A stretch of DNA of 64,000 nt from Rhodocyclaceae bacterium (GCA_020247395.1 JADCJC010000054.1:1-64000); one strand, 5' to 3'. Positions 42,499-52,580 are shown, counted from the first letter of the stretch. Numbers and translations are program-made. The notes: generated by a model not told the origin, from the letters alone.

Positions 42499-45117
42499 AT
42501 GAACACCGCACATCGCAAACCCCTACATTTCACCCACGTCGGCTCCGCACTAGAATACTTCGACGTTCAAGGCGCGGTTGATGCCATCAAACCCGGCGCA
42601 TTTGCCACGCTGCCCTATACCGCACGGGTTCACGCAGAAAACATTTTGCGCAAAGCCGACCCCTCGATCATCGACGAATGCTTGAAGCAAATCATTGAGA
42701 TCAAGCGCGACCGTGACTTCCCTTGGTTTCCCGCCCGCGTGGTGTGCCACGACATCCTGGGCCAAACTGCGCTGGTGGATTTAGCGGGGTTGCGCGACGC
42801 GATCGCCGATCAAGGTGGCGACCCGGCGAAGGTCAATCCGGTGGTGCCGGTGCAATTGATTGTGGACCATTCGCTGGCAGTCGAGTGTGGCGGCTTCGAC
42901 CCCGATGCATTTGAGAAGAATCGCGCAATTGAGGATCGTCGCAACCAAGATCGCTTCCACTTCATCGAGTGGACCAAGAACGCGTTCAATAATGTCGACG
43001 TGATTCCCGCTGGCAACGGCATCATGCACCAGATCAATCTGGAGAAAATGTCGCCGGTGATTCACGCGCAACACGGCGTGGCGTTTCCTGATACTTGTGT
43101 GGGCACCGATAGCCACACGCCGCACGTCGATGCGCTGGGTGTGATCGCCGTCGGCGTCGGCGGACTTGAAGCGGAGAACGTGATGCTTGGCCGCGCGTCT
43201 TGGATGCGCCTGCCAGAAATTGTTGGCGTGCATTTGACCGGCAAACGCCAACCCGGCATTACCGCGACCGACATTGTTTTGGCCCTCACTGAGTTTTTGC
43301 GCAAGTCAAAAGTGGTCGGCGCGTATTTGGAGTTTTATGGTGATGGTGCCGCATCGCTGACGCTGGGTGACCGCGCCACGATTTCGAATATGGCGCCGGA
43401 ATACGGTGCAACCGCAGCATTATTTGCCATCGATGAACAAACGATTGAGTATCTCAAGCTCACTGGCCGCGACGATGCGCAAGTCAAGCTGGTGGAAACT
43501 TACGCCAAAGTTGCCGGCCTGTGGGCGGATAGTTTGAAGTCGGCTGTGTACGAACGCGCGTTGTCGTTCGATCTCTCGACAGTAGTACGAACCATGGCCG
43601 GCCCGTCGAATCCACACGCGCGGGTTTCGACGACTGACTTAGTTGCCAAAGGCATCGCAGCACCTTGGACGGAAACTCCCGGCCAGATGCCGGATGGTGC
43701 CGTGATCATCGCTGCAATAACTAGTTGTACCAATACCAGCAACCCGCGCAATGTGATTGCGGCAGGGTTGCTTGCACGCAACGCCAACCGGGTGGGGCTG
43801 AAGCGCAAGCCTTGGGTGAAGTCCTCCCTCGCCCCCGGTTCCAAAACGGTCGCACTCTATCTGAATGAAGCCGGGCTGATGCCGGAGTTGGAGAAACTTG
43901 GATTTGGCATCGTCGCCTTTGCGTGCACCACGTGCAATGGCATGTCCGGCGCGCTCGATCCCGCCATTCAGAAAGAAATCACTGACCGCGATTTGTATGC
44001 AACGGCTGTTCTATCGGGCAACCGCAATTTCGACGGCCGTATTCATCCTTACGCGAAACAAGCCTTCCTCGCCTCGCCACCGTTGGTCGTCGCCTACGCG
44101 ATCGCCGGGACCATTCGCTTTGACATCGAGCGCGATGCCTTTGGCCTAGACCAGAGCGGCAAGCCGATCACGCTCAAAGACATCTGGCCGAGCGATGACG
44201 AAATCGATGCCATTGTCGCCAAGGCGGTGAAGCCCGAGCAGTTCCGCAAGGTGTACATACCGATGTTCGAGGGTCGTGCAAGTTCCACAGCCAAGGTCAC
44301 GCCGCTCTATGATTGGCGTCCACAAAGCACTTACATTCGTCGTCCACCGTATTGGGACACCACTGGCGACGGTGCGATTGGAGGCGAACGTACATTGAAA
44401 GGGATGCGGCCCCTCGCACTGCTCGGTGACAACATCACTACGGATCATTTGTCACCATCGAATGCCATTATGGCCAACAGCGCGGCGGGCGAGTATCTCG
44501 CTAAAATGGGTTTGCCCGAAGAAGACTTCAACTCTTACGCGACCCATCGCGGCGACCACCTCACCGCGCAACGCGCGACATTTGCCAACCCAACGCTAAT
44601 GAATGAGATGGCGGTGGTTAATGGCCAGGTGAAGCGTGGCTCGCTCGCTCGTATCGAGCCCGAGGGCAAGGTCACGCGCATGTGGGAAGCCATTGAGACC
44701 TACATGCAGCGCAAGCAGCCGCTCATCATCATCGCTGGTGCCGACTACGGCCAAGGGTCTTCGCGCGACTGGGCGGCAAAGGGCGTGAGGCTGGCGGGTG
44801 TCGAGGCCATCGTCGCCGAGGGCTTCGAGCGGATTCATCGCACCAACCTCATCGGCATGGGGGTATTGCCTCTGGAGTTTTTGCCTGGCACCAATCGCCT
44901 CACGTTGAAACTCGACGGCACGGAAGTCTATGACGTGGCCGGCGAGCGCACACCGCGCACCATGCTTGCATTGCTCATTACACGCAAGAACGGCGAACGG
45001 GTTGAAGTGCCGGTAACCTGCCGCCTGGATACGGCCGAGGAGGTGTCCGTGTATGAGGCAGGCGGCGTATTGCAACGGTTTGCCAAGGACTTCTTGGCAT
45101 CAGCGAAGGCGGCATAA
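42499..45117 (+). CDS. acnD: Fe/S-dependent 2-methylisocitrate dehydratase AcnD
   Basis: Aconitase-family motifs ([43 protein letters not shown]) and position directly before prpF. Confidence 0.95.
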   Translation: MNTAHRKPLHFTHVGSALEYFDVQGAVDAIKPGAFATLPYTARVHAENILRKADPSIIDECLKQIIEIKRDRDFPWFPARVVCHDILGQTALVDLAGLRDAIADQGGDPAKVNPVVPVQLIVDHSLAVECGGFDPDAFEKNRAIEDRRNQDRFHFIEWTKNAFNNVDVIPAGNGIMHQINLEKMSPVIHAQHGVAFPDTCVGTDSHTPHVDALGVIAVGVGGLEAENVMLGRASWMRLPEIVGVHLTGKRQPGITATDIVLALTEFLRKSKVVGAYLEFYGDGAASLTLGDRATISNMAPEYGATAALFAIDEQTIEYLKLTGRDDAQVKLVETYAKVAGLWADSLKSAVYERALSFDLSTVVRTMAGPSNPHARVSTTDLVAKGIAAPWTETPGQMPDGAVIIAAITSCTNTSNPRNVIAAGLLARNANRVGLKRKPWVKSSLAPGSKTVALYLNEAGLMPELEKLGFGIVAFACTTCNGMSGALDPAIQKEITDRDLYATAVLSGNRNFDGRIHPYAKQAFLASPPLVVAYAIAGTIRFDIERDAFGLDQSGKPITLKDIWPSDDEIDAIVAKAVKPEQFRKVYIPMFEGRASSTAKVTPLYDWRPQSTYIRRPPYWDTTGDGAIGGERTLKGMRPLALLGDNITTDHLSPSNAIMANSAAGEYLAKMGLPEEDFNSYATHRGDHLTAQRATFANPTLMNEMAVVNGQVKRGSLARIEPEGKVTRMWEAIETYMQRKQPLIIIAGADYGQGSSRDWAAKGVRLAGVEAIVAEGFERIHRTNLIGMGVLPLEFLPGTNRLTLKLDGTEVYDVAGERTPRTMLALLITRKNGERVEVPVTCRLDTAEEVSVYEAGGVLQRFAKDFLASAKAA

Positions 45118-45119
45118 CG

Positions 45120-46325
45120 ATGTCTCGCGCTCCGCAAATCAAAATTCCCGCAACCTACATGCGCGGTGGCACATCTAAAGGTACCTTCTTCAAACTTACC
45201 GATTTGCCTCATGCCGCGCAAGCGCCGGGCGAGGCGCGCGATGCATTGTTACTTCGTGTCATCGGCTCGCCAGACCCTTATGGCAAACAAATCGACGGCC
45301 TGGGTAACGGCACCTCCAGCACGAGTAAGACCGTTATCTTGTCCAAGAGCAATCGCCCCGACCACGACATTGACTACTTGTTTGGGCAGGTGGCGATCGA
45401 CAAACCGTTCGTTGACTGGAGCGGGAATTGCGGCAACCTCAGCGCGGCGGTCGGGCCGTTCGCAGTGGCCAATGGTTTGGTCGACCCATCGCGCATCCCG
45501 CAAAACGGCTTCGCGATCGTCCGCATCTGGCAGGCCAATATTCAGAAGACCATCATCTCTCATGTGCCGATCACCAACGGCGAAGTGCAAGAGACCGGTG
45601 ACTTTGAACTTGACGGCGTGACCTTCCCCGCGGCGGAAGTACAACTTGAATTCATGGACCCGGCCGCAGAAGAGGGAGGTGCAGGTGACAAAAGCGCGGC
45701 GGGCGCAATGTTTCCGACCGGTAATGTCATCGACGCGCTCGATGTCCCCGGGGTTGGATTATTGCGCGCGACGATGATCAACGCAGGCATCCCCACCATC
45801 TTTGTCGAAGCCGAGGCGATTGGATACACGGGTACGGAGTTGCAAGACCACATCAACAGTGACGCAAAAGCGTTGGCCATGTTCGAAACCATTCGCGCCC
45901 ATGGCGCGATGCGGATGGGGCTGATCAAACAATTAGACGAAGCCGTTAAACGCCAGCACACGCCGAAAGTTGCCTACGTTGCAAGGCCAACAGACTACCT
46001 CGCATCTAGCGGTAAACAAATTGCCGCGAACGAGATTGATTTGCTGGTGCGCGCGATGTCGATGGGCAAGTTGCATCACGCGATGATGGGAACGGCCGCC
46101 GTCGCCATCGGCACAGCCGCAGCGATTCCCGGCACGCTGGTCAACCTCGCCGCCGGCGGCGGGGCACTCAGCGCTGTTCGCTTTGGGCATCCATCGGGCA
46201 CATTACGCGTGGGCGCCGAGGCCGCGCAGGTTAACGGCGAGTGGGTGGTTAAAAAAGCAGTGATGAGCCGCAGCGCGCGCGTGCTGATGGAAGGGTTTGT
46301 GCGGGTGCCGGGCGAGGCGTTCTAA
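45120..46325 (+). CDS. prpF: 2-methylaconitate cis-trans isomerase PrpF
   Basis: PATYMRGGTSKGTFFKLTDLP, GNGTSSTSKTVILSKS, DWSGNCGNLSAAVGPFA, FGHPSGTLRVGAEA. Confidence 0.95.
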   Translation: MSRAPQIKIPATYMRGGTSKGTFFKLTDLPHAAQAPGEARDALLLRVIGSPDPYGKQIDGLGNGTSSTSKTVILSKSNRPDHDIDYLFGQVAIDKPFVDWSGNCGNLSAAVGPFAVANGLVDPSRIPQNGFAIVRIWQANIQKTIISHVPITNGEVQETGDFELDGVTFPAAEVQLEFMDPAAEEGGAGDKSAAGAMFPTGNVIDALDVPGVGLLRATMINAGIPTIFVEAEAIGYTGTELQDHINSDAKALAMFETIRAHGAMRMGLIKQLDEAVKRQHTPKVAYVARPTDYLASSGKQIAANEIDLLVRAMSMGKLHHAMMGTAAVAIGTAAAIPGTLVNLAAGGGALSAVRFGHPSGTLRVGAEAAQVNGEWVVKKAVMSRSARVLMEGFVRVPGEAF

Positions 46326-46331
46326 TCTGCC

Positions 46332-46395
46332 AAAGTCGCCATTCGGCGGGCATTTTCAAGCCTTTTCAGCTGGAACCAAGCGAAAATAGGCCGCC
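46332..46395. repeat. Intergenic hairpin repeat, degenerate copy C
   Basis: AAAGTCGCCATTCGGCGGGCATTTTCAAGCC resembles the A/B arms; partial complement GCGAAAATAGGCCGCC downstream. Confidence 0.45.
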
Positions 46396-46481
46396 GATCA
46401 AACCGGTGTCTCACCCTGCCTGCTCCGTTCCACAGCGCGCGCGACCCGGCTTCCCCCACTATCTCCGCATATTGTTGTCTG

Positions 46482-49400
46482 ATGCCAAGCAAACCAAAAA
46501 ATCACGGGCCTGATCGCCTCGGTTTTCGACAGGTGGTGAACCAAATCCGCGAAACCTTTGGCAACGCAATCACTGCACGCGCCATCGGCATCGAACGCGA
46601 TAAACATGACATCTTGTGGCTGTGGGCGAAGCAGACTCATGATGGAGAGTGGCTTGTTCGCGGCGAAGTACAGGGCACGGCCGATGAACCCTATCAGACG
46701 AGTATCGAGCTTACAGCTAACCTGAGTGACGGCGAGTTCTATGTGATCGATTCTGAGTGCACCTGCCCGGTGCAAAACAACTGCAAACACGCTGCCGCGC
46801 TCGTATTGCGCTGGGTCGGTAGCTGGAAATCAGCGGACGATGGCCCAGGGTTTGCGTCGATTACCGCGATCGACACGAGGCAGCCTGGTGTTGTGAAGCC
46901 CGCGTCGCAGTCCGGCATCGGTACAGTGACGGGCCGCAATGGGCACGCGAGTGATGTCCGCAAAGCAACCGATACGACGGCGCAAAACCCATTAAATGAA
47001 GTGGGGAGCCCTAGGCCAACCATGCAAAAGACGGGCCTACCCGCACCGTTGGCTTCTTGGCTTGAGACAACGATTCGACTTGACGCTGAGGGAGGTGGTG
47101 GCAGCACCGCGCCATCCGCCAAGAAAAAATCATCCCCTACCGCACGTCAGGTTTGTATCTTTTACCTGCTGACTGATGATGGTGTGTTGCACGCGCTGCG
47201 CGGACGGCGACGCCCCGACGGCAGCGAACCCGAGTTGACGGGCGAATACGCCACGACCGCCTGGCTGGGTACTGGGCGCGAACTGCCAAGTTATGCGGAT
47301 GAAAACGATATTGCCGTCCTGACGCTGATGGCTACTAAACGCGAATACGCCTATGGCCACTTATCGACGCGAATCAACGGCGTACAAGGATATCAACTGC
47401 TGCAATTGGCGCAGCATACGGGCCGCCTGCATGCATTTCGCCGCAGTTCGCTCGCGGCGGCCCTGTCTAAATCCGCACTCCCCTCAGAACGCAGCCTGCG
47501 CGATGCGCTAGTAATTGGCGAACCACGGGCCGCCTCGCTGACGTGGCGCGCCAATGATGCCGATCCCGCCAACAAGATGCGGCTCGCTGCCAGCATCGAA
47601 GGTATGCCCGTCGTACTAATTGCCAGCGATCCGCCCTACGCGCTTGATCTGCCGCAGCATCGATTAGTGCCGGTGAGTATTGCGATCAGCACGCCGACAT
47701 TAATACGCCTCGCCGCCCTGCCGGCCATTAGGCCCGATGATGACTTGGCTTGGGCATACGTGCGCGACGCCATTGAAGCCTTACCCGACGCCGTGAACGT
47801 GCCGCCCGTGCCGACGGCCAATGCCGCGCGACTTCTCATCCCTAAAGCCGTGCTTAGTTTTGTGCTGATTGAATACGATGCCGTAAAGGTCTGGGGACAC
47901 AAAACAAACATCAAACCCCGCATCTTTCCCGCCGTGCAATTGCTATTCGACTACGACGGCCAGCGTCGTCCCGCCGAGCCGCAAGGCTTCAGCACCGCAA
48001 TTGAAGTTGAGACATCGGGCAACTTAGTGCAAGCTACGCGGCTGCGAAACGTACGTGCCGAAGGCGAGTGGCAGCGCAGGCTGCCAGCACTTTTGCTGCG
48101 CGCCCTGCAGGTGGAGTATGACATCGCGCACGCCGAGCTTGACGGCAATCTGACTTCAAAATCGTTATGGATGCTGCCCTCCCACGATTGGGCGGGGAAA
48201 GGTGCCGAAGTGTTGGCAGATGCGCAGGCTGCAGGTTTTCAGATCGAGATTGACTCATCGTTCCCGCTATCGCTCGAAGACATTCCCACGGCGGAGCTGG
48301 AGCTTTCCGCCGCGCCGGAAAATGGCTGGTATCGCATCGCACTGGGCGTTAATGTCAATGGTGAGCGCGTAGATTTGGCCCCGGCACTAGCAAAGCTGAT
48401 CGGCGCGCAACACGATCCGGAGGCGTGGCTCGCTGCGATGCCCAGTGTGCCGACCGTGTTGTTGACAGTGCCACCGAAAAAGGGCAAACACGCAGCACTC
48501 GTGGTACGACTGCCAGGAGAACGCGTGCACGCCCTACTGGCACCCGTGTTTGACTGGTTCAGGGGCGGCGAGCTCGCGCCAATTTCCGGATTGCAGGCAG
48601 CGCTGGTGGCCGACCTGCCCCCTGCGGCAGTCCGCTACCTCGGCCGCGACAATCCACGCTGGCAGAATTTGCGGGCGGCCATTGCCGAAGGTGCAACGAT
48701 CACCGCCACCACACCACATCCGGCGTTTCGGGCAAGCTTGCGTCCCTATCAATTACACGGCCTCGCATGGTTGAGCCACTTGCGCGCGTTATCAATGGCC
48801 GGCGTGTTGGCCGACGACATGGGGCTCGGCAAAACCGTACAGACGCTCGCGTTTTTGCACCAGCGCGCACAGGCCGCCGCGGTAAACCGCAGGCCAAGCC
48901 TGATTGTTGCGCCAACCTCGGTCACCGTGAATTGGTTAGCCGAAATCCGCCGGTTTGCACCATCGCTTCGCGTCGTTTCTCATTACGGCCCATCGCGTCT
49001 AGTCGATGATGCTGCAATGAAAAACACGGATCTGGTGTTAACCAGCTATCCAATCTTGCAGCGCGATGAAAAGCGCCTCAGCGAAATCAAGTGGGATGTG
49101 GTGGTGTTTGATGAAGCGCAGACCATCAAGAATGCCAAGGCCAAAACCTACCAAGCAGCGCAGTCATTGTCCGCCGAACTGCGGCTCGCACTGACCGGCA
49201 CACCGATGGAAAATCATCTCGGCGAATTATGGGCGCTATTTAATGTGCTGCTACCCGGTTTGCTCGGTGATTTAGAAACCTTTAACCGTGTGTTTCGCCA
49301 TCCAATTGAACAGCGTGCAGCGACCGAGCAGCTGCAAAAGTTACGCGCTCGCATACGACCATTTATGCTCCGCCGCACGCGCGAACAAGTGCTCGCGGAT

Positions 49401-50177
49401 TTGCCGGAAAAGACCGAATACACCCACTGGATTGAGCTACAGCCTCTACAAGCGGATTTGTACGAGAGTCTGCGTACCGCGATTCACGACGACATACGCA
49501 GCGTGATCGACAAAAAAGGCTTAAAGCAAAGCACCATTCACATCCTCGATGCGCTGCTCAAGCTACGCCAGGTTTGTTGCGATCCACGCTTGGTGAAGTT
49601 ACCTTCAGCGAACAAACGGTTCAGCAGCGTTGGCTCGGCGAAACTCGAATGGCTGATGGGGCATCTGCCGGAGTTACTCGAAGAAGGACGGCAAATTCTC
49701 GTGTTCTCACAATTCACGAGTATGTTGGCGCTGATCGCTGAAGGGCTAACCGCACAAGGTATTGAATTCGCCACCCTTACCGGCGAGACCGTCGACCGCG
49801 AAACGCCTATCAGCCAATTTCAGTCCGGCGAGGTGCGGGTTTTCTTGTTGAGCCTCAAGGCCGGCGGCGTTGGCCTGAACCTCACCGCTGCGGATACTGT
49901 TATTCACTATGACCCGTGGTGGAATCCGGCGGTAGAAGCACAGGCTACCGCTCGCGCGCACCGCATCGGCCAAACCAAGCCAGTATTTGTGACCCGTCTC
50001 GTGACGCAAGGTACGCTGGAGGAGCGCATGATTGCGCTATTGGCACGCAAACGCGAATTAGCCTCGGCATTACTCGAGGGCGAGGGCAGTGCACTAACAG
50101 GCATCACGCTGGCCGACGTGGAGTCGCTGTTGGCACCGCTGAATTCATTAGCGGCAACACCATTCCAACCGCAGTAA
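46482..50177 (+). CDS. SNF2-family DEAD/DEAH-box helicase with N-terminal SWIM zinc finger
   Basis: SWIM motif CTCPVQNNCKHAAALVL; helicase motifs ADDMGLGKTVQTLAF, FDEAQTIKN, ALTGTPMENHLGELWALFN, LLSLKAGGVGLNLTAADTVIHYDPWWNPAVEAQATARAHRIGQ. Confidence 0.95.
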   Translation: MPSKPKNHGPDRLGFRQVVNQIRETFGNAITARAIGIERDKHDILWLWAKQTHDGEWLVRGEVQGTADEPYQTSIELTANLSDGEFYVIDSECTCPVQNNCKHAAALVLRWVGSWKSADDGPGFASITAIDTRQPGVVKPASQSGIGTVTGRNGHASDVRKATDTTAQNPLNEVGSPRPTMQKTGLPAPLASWLETTIRLDAEGGGGSTAPSAKKKSSPTARQVCIFYLLTDDGVLHALRGRRRPDGSEPELTGEYATTAWLGTGRELPSYADENDIAVLTLMATKREYAYGHLSTRINGVQGYQLLQLAQHTGRLHAFRRSSLAAALSKSALPSERSLRDALVIGEPRAASLTWRANDADPANKMRLAASIEGMPVVLIASDPPYALDLPQHRLVPVSIAISTPTLIRLAALPAIRPDDDLAWAYVRDAIEALPDAVNVPPVPTANAARLLIPKAVLSFVLIEYDAVKVWGHKTNIKPRIFPAVQLLFDYDGQRRPAEPQGFSTAIEVETSGNLVQATRLRNVRAEGEWQRRLPALLLRALQVEYDIAHAELDGNLTSKSLWMLPSHDWAGKGAEVLADAQAAGFQIEIDSSFPLSLEDIPTAELELSAAPENGWYRIALGVNVNGERVDLAPALAKLIGAQHDPEAWLAAMPSVPTVLLTVPPKKGKHAALVVRLPGERVHALLAPVFDWFRGGELAPISGLQAALVADLPPAAVRYLGRDNPRWQNLRAAIAEGATITATTPHPAFRASLRPYQLHGLAWLSHLRALSMAGVLADDMGLGKTVQTLAFLHQRAQAAAVNRRPSLIVAPTSVTVNWLAEIRRFAPSLRVVSHYGPSRLVDDAAMKNTDLVLTSYPILQRDEKRLSEIKWDVVVFDEAQTIKNAKAKTYQAAQSLSAELRLALTGTPMENHLGELWALFNVLLPGLLGDLETFNRVFRHPIEQRAATEQLQKLRARIRPFMLRRTREQVLADLPEKTEYTHWIELQPLQADLYESLRTAIHDDIRSVIDKKGLKQSTIHILDALLKLRQVCCDPRLVKLPSANKRFSSVGSAKLEWLMGHLPELLEEGRQILVFSQFTSMLALIAEGLTAQGIEFATLTGETVDRETPISQFQSGEVRVFLLSLKAGGVGLNLTAADTVIHYDPWWNPAVEAQATARAHRIGQTKPVFVTRLVTQGTLEERMIALLARKRELASALLEGEGSALTGITLADVESLLAPLNSLAATPFQPQ

Positions 50178-50311
50178 CGCGATAGGCAATGGTTGAGCAC
50201 GCTACACAACTAGGCTGGCAGCAGCCTGCCGAAGTCAGAACCGGTTGAATGGCCGGTGGGACTGAACGCGTGAGTAACGCCCGCACTGCGCGTCGCGACC
50301 AACAGACGTTA

Positions 50312-50677
50312 CTATCCTACGTATTCGGCAATTGACAACACAGCCTCAGGCTCCAGCTTCAGGAATCGCAGGCCAATTCTGAAATTTTGTTGAGCGCTAC
50401 CATAAATGCTGTGGGTAACTTTCACGGTTGCTTGAATCGGTGTTCTTTCGCCGGAGTTCGCTGGAATACTAAAGCGAATAAACAGCGTCTCACCGATTTT
50501 TGGATTCATCGCACCAATGATCGCGAGCCCGCCAGCGCTGACGTCAGTCGTACGAACCTCGACAATCTGACTATCCGGCAGCGCGACATGGGCTGTAACG
50601 TGCAAGTATCGGCGTTTATGCTGCCTTTGCTCAATGCCGGGGACGGGAGTATCAATGCCGGTGACGGGAGTATTCAT
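50312..50677 (-). CDS. PilZ domain-containing protein
   Basis: QRQHKRRYLHVTAHVALP...TTDVSAGGLAIIG, a c-di-GMP-binding RxxxR...D/NxSxxG pattern. Confidence 0.85.
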   Translation of the reverse strand: MNTPVTGIDTPVPGIEQRQHKRRYLHVTAHVALPDSQIVEVRTTDVSAGGLAIIGAMNPKIGETLFIRFSIPANSGERTPIQATVKVTHSIYGSAQQNFRIGLRFLKLEPEAVLSIAEYVG

Positions 50678-51129
50678 GAAATTTTCGGCCTAACGCTGGC
50701 GGTTAGAAGCGCAGAGGGCGCGGGAAAAGCCTGATTGCGAATCGGACCTGATGAGTATTGTCAGGCAAACCATGTGCGCAATTTTACCTGAGCAAGCGAC
50801 GTCTCGCGCTTTCGCGCAGTGCTCGCCTAGATTTGGCCAAGGCTCGCGACGCTGAGAGGTTCAATGCGGCAGAAGTTGAGGATGGTGCGTTTCATCTGGT
50901 GGTGGACGGGCACACGAAACACCCTACGCAAACACCCAGGAAGCGTATCGATGGCAACAAGAAGATGTGCGGTACACTCGGAACGCAGGCGATCCCACGG
51001 CATAGAACCTTCAGGACGCTTGCAGGCAGAGTCCGGCCGGAACACCCGGTCAATACCGCATCACACTGATTTGACAATCTCGCATCGTCGAAATCGGTAA
51101 CTGTCAGATCGGGTCGCAACTTCTACAGC

Positions 51130-51543
51130 TCAGGCCGCACTGGTCGGCGGGAGCGCGGCGATGAGTTCCACCTCCAGCCACCAGTCGGGCTCGTTGAGTG
51201 CCGTGACACCAACGAACGTGCTTGCTGGCTTGTTCACACCATAGTAGCGTTCGCGCACGGCAACCACTTCGTCAGCGAGATCCATTCGCGTGATGTATAG
51301 AGTGGCCTTGACGATATTTTGAAAATCAGCGCCATGCGCACTGAGAGCAGTTTTCAGATTCTCGAAGACTTGTTCAGCCTGACGGCTCATGTTGCCGACG
51401 CCGACGGTCTTGCCTTCAGCATCTCTCGCGACTTGACCTGATATGAACAGCAAGCGCGTGCCCGCTTGCACCAGAGTACACTGCGAAAAATGCCCGTCAG
51501 GCGGAGCAAGGCTGCTTGGATTACTTTCTTCGTGAACTCGCAT
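51130..51543 (-). CDS. RidA family protein
   Basis: FSQCTLVQAGTRLLFISGQVARDAEGKTVGVGNMSRQAEQVFENLKTALSAHGADFQNIVKATLYITRM. Confidence 0.9.
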   Translation of the reverse strand: MRVHEESNPSSLAPPDGHFSQCTLVQAGTRLLFISGQVARDAEGKTVGVGNMSRQAEQVFENLKTALSAHGADFQNIVKATLYITRMDLADEVVAVRERYYGVNKPASTFVGVTALNEPDWWLEVELIAALPPTSAA

Positions 51544-51589
51544 GTTTCTTCTTTTACAGTAATGTTAGGGTCGTGGCGTTTTTGCGGCA

Positions 51590-52030
51590 TTAGGCACCAT
51601 GGCTGCGATTTCGAAGTTGCTGAATTTCTGCAATGACCTGTTTCGATACAGATAGGGGAACCCCCCAATAGTCAAAGATGCCTCCGCGCTTCGAGTTTTG
51701 GCCGCAAACCACCAACACGCCTGTGCCGAGCCGGTCCTTAAGGTGAGAGGCCAGCCAGCCAACAAAGCCTGAGTTGTCCAAACCATGTGCAAAGTGAAAT
51801 CCGAAGATCGCAAATTGCTCTTGGTCTGGGGATGAACTTGGGACAAGCGCACTCCACACATCTTCATCCCTGACGAAGGCGAGGGCTAAGGGAAGCAATT
51901 CTACGGGAAAACTGGAGACCGTAACTTCGACGAAAGCAAATGGACGGTCGTAGATGACAAATTCTGATGCTGTAAGCACGCGAGTAAGCCGAGATTGCAT
52001 TTGTTCTGCTGTTTCTTGACTAATGTACAT
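51590..52030 (-). CDS. Conserved hypothetical cassette protein, DUF6196-like
   Basis: FAIFGFHFAHGLDNSGFVGWLASHLKDRLGTGVLVVCGQNSKRGGIFDYWG; stop codon lies in a GCCTAAT attC-like core. Confidence 0.7.
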   Translation of the reverse strand: MYISQETAEQMQSRLTRVLTASEFVIYDRPFAFVEVTVSSFPVELLPLALAFVRDEDVWSALVPSSSPDQEQFAIFGFHFAHGLDNSGFVGWLASHLKDRLGTGVLVVCGQNSKRGGIFDYWGVPLSVSKQVIAEIQQLRNRSHGA

Positions 52031-52036
52031 TTTTAC

Positions 52037-52097
52037 TCCAAATGGCGTCTGACGTCAGTGGCGAACGAAGTGAGTCCGCTGCACGCCGTGGTTAGGC
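52037..52097 (-). other. Degraded attC-like site downstream of GNAT cassette
   Basis: Minus strand GCCTAAC at 52097-52091 overlaps the GNAT stop, followed by a self-complementary GGCGT...ACGCC segment; the expected GTTRRRY partner is not intact. Confidence 0.5.
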
Positions 52098-52571
52098 CTC
52101 GATAAGGGATTTCGACAGATAGCGCGTGCCGGGGATGGGGTTGGGACGGTAAGGGGGGATGTCGCGGAAGCCTAACTGCTCATACAGCCGTTGAGCCTCA
52201 GCCATCGAAGGCAGTGTATCGAGAACGACCTCGGTGTAACCGATGTAGGTGGCGTGCGTGAGAACGGCAGAGACAAGGGCGCGACCGACGCCAAGGCCAC
52301 GCACCGATGGCCGAACAAAGAGCCGCTTCATCTCGGCGCGAGGCCAGCCTGCCTCGTGAAGAGCGACGCAGCCTACCGGCGAGCCGAGATGTCTGGCGAG
52401 AAGAAGGCGGCCTTGGGGGGGAGCGTAGGAGCCAGGTAGGCCGCGAACCTCAGCGTCGAATCCTTGGAAGCAGAGGTCAACGTCCAGCAACTCCTGATAC
52501 TCGAGCATGAGGGCCCGAACTGCCGAGACGTCTTCGGGAGACGCCGCCTGTTTGATGTCCAGCAGGTGCAT
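52092..52571 (-). CDS. GNAT family N-acetyltransferase (integron cassette)
   Basis: KRLFVRPSVRGLGVGRALVSAVLTHATYIGYTEVVLDTLPSMAEAQRLYEQLGF. Confidence 0.9.
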   Translation of the reverse strand: MHLLDIKQAASPEDVSAVRALMLEYQELLDVDLCFQGFDAEVRGLPGSYAPPQGRLLLARHLGSPVGCVALHEAGWPRAEMKRLFVRPSVRGLGVGRALVSAVLTHATYIGYTEVVLDTLPSMAEAQRLYEQLGFRDIPPYRPNPIPGTRYLSKSLIEA

Positions 52572-52580
52572 GCGACCGGG

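Noticed and set aside
50758-51119. ORFs in the PilZ-RidA intergenic region
   Set aside because: Short overlapping ORFs on both strands with no family signal; I also looked here for a terminal attC after RidA and found no RYYYAAC/GTTRRRY pair.
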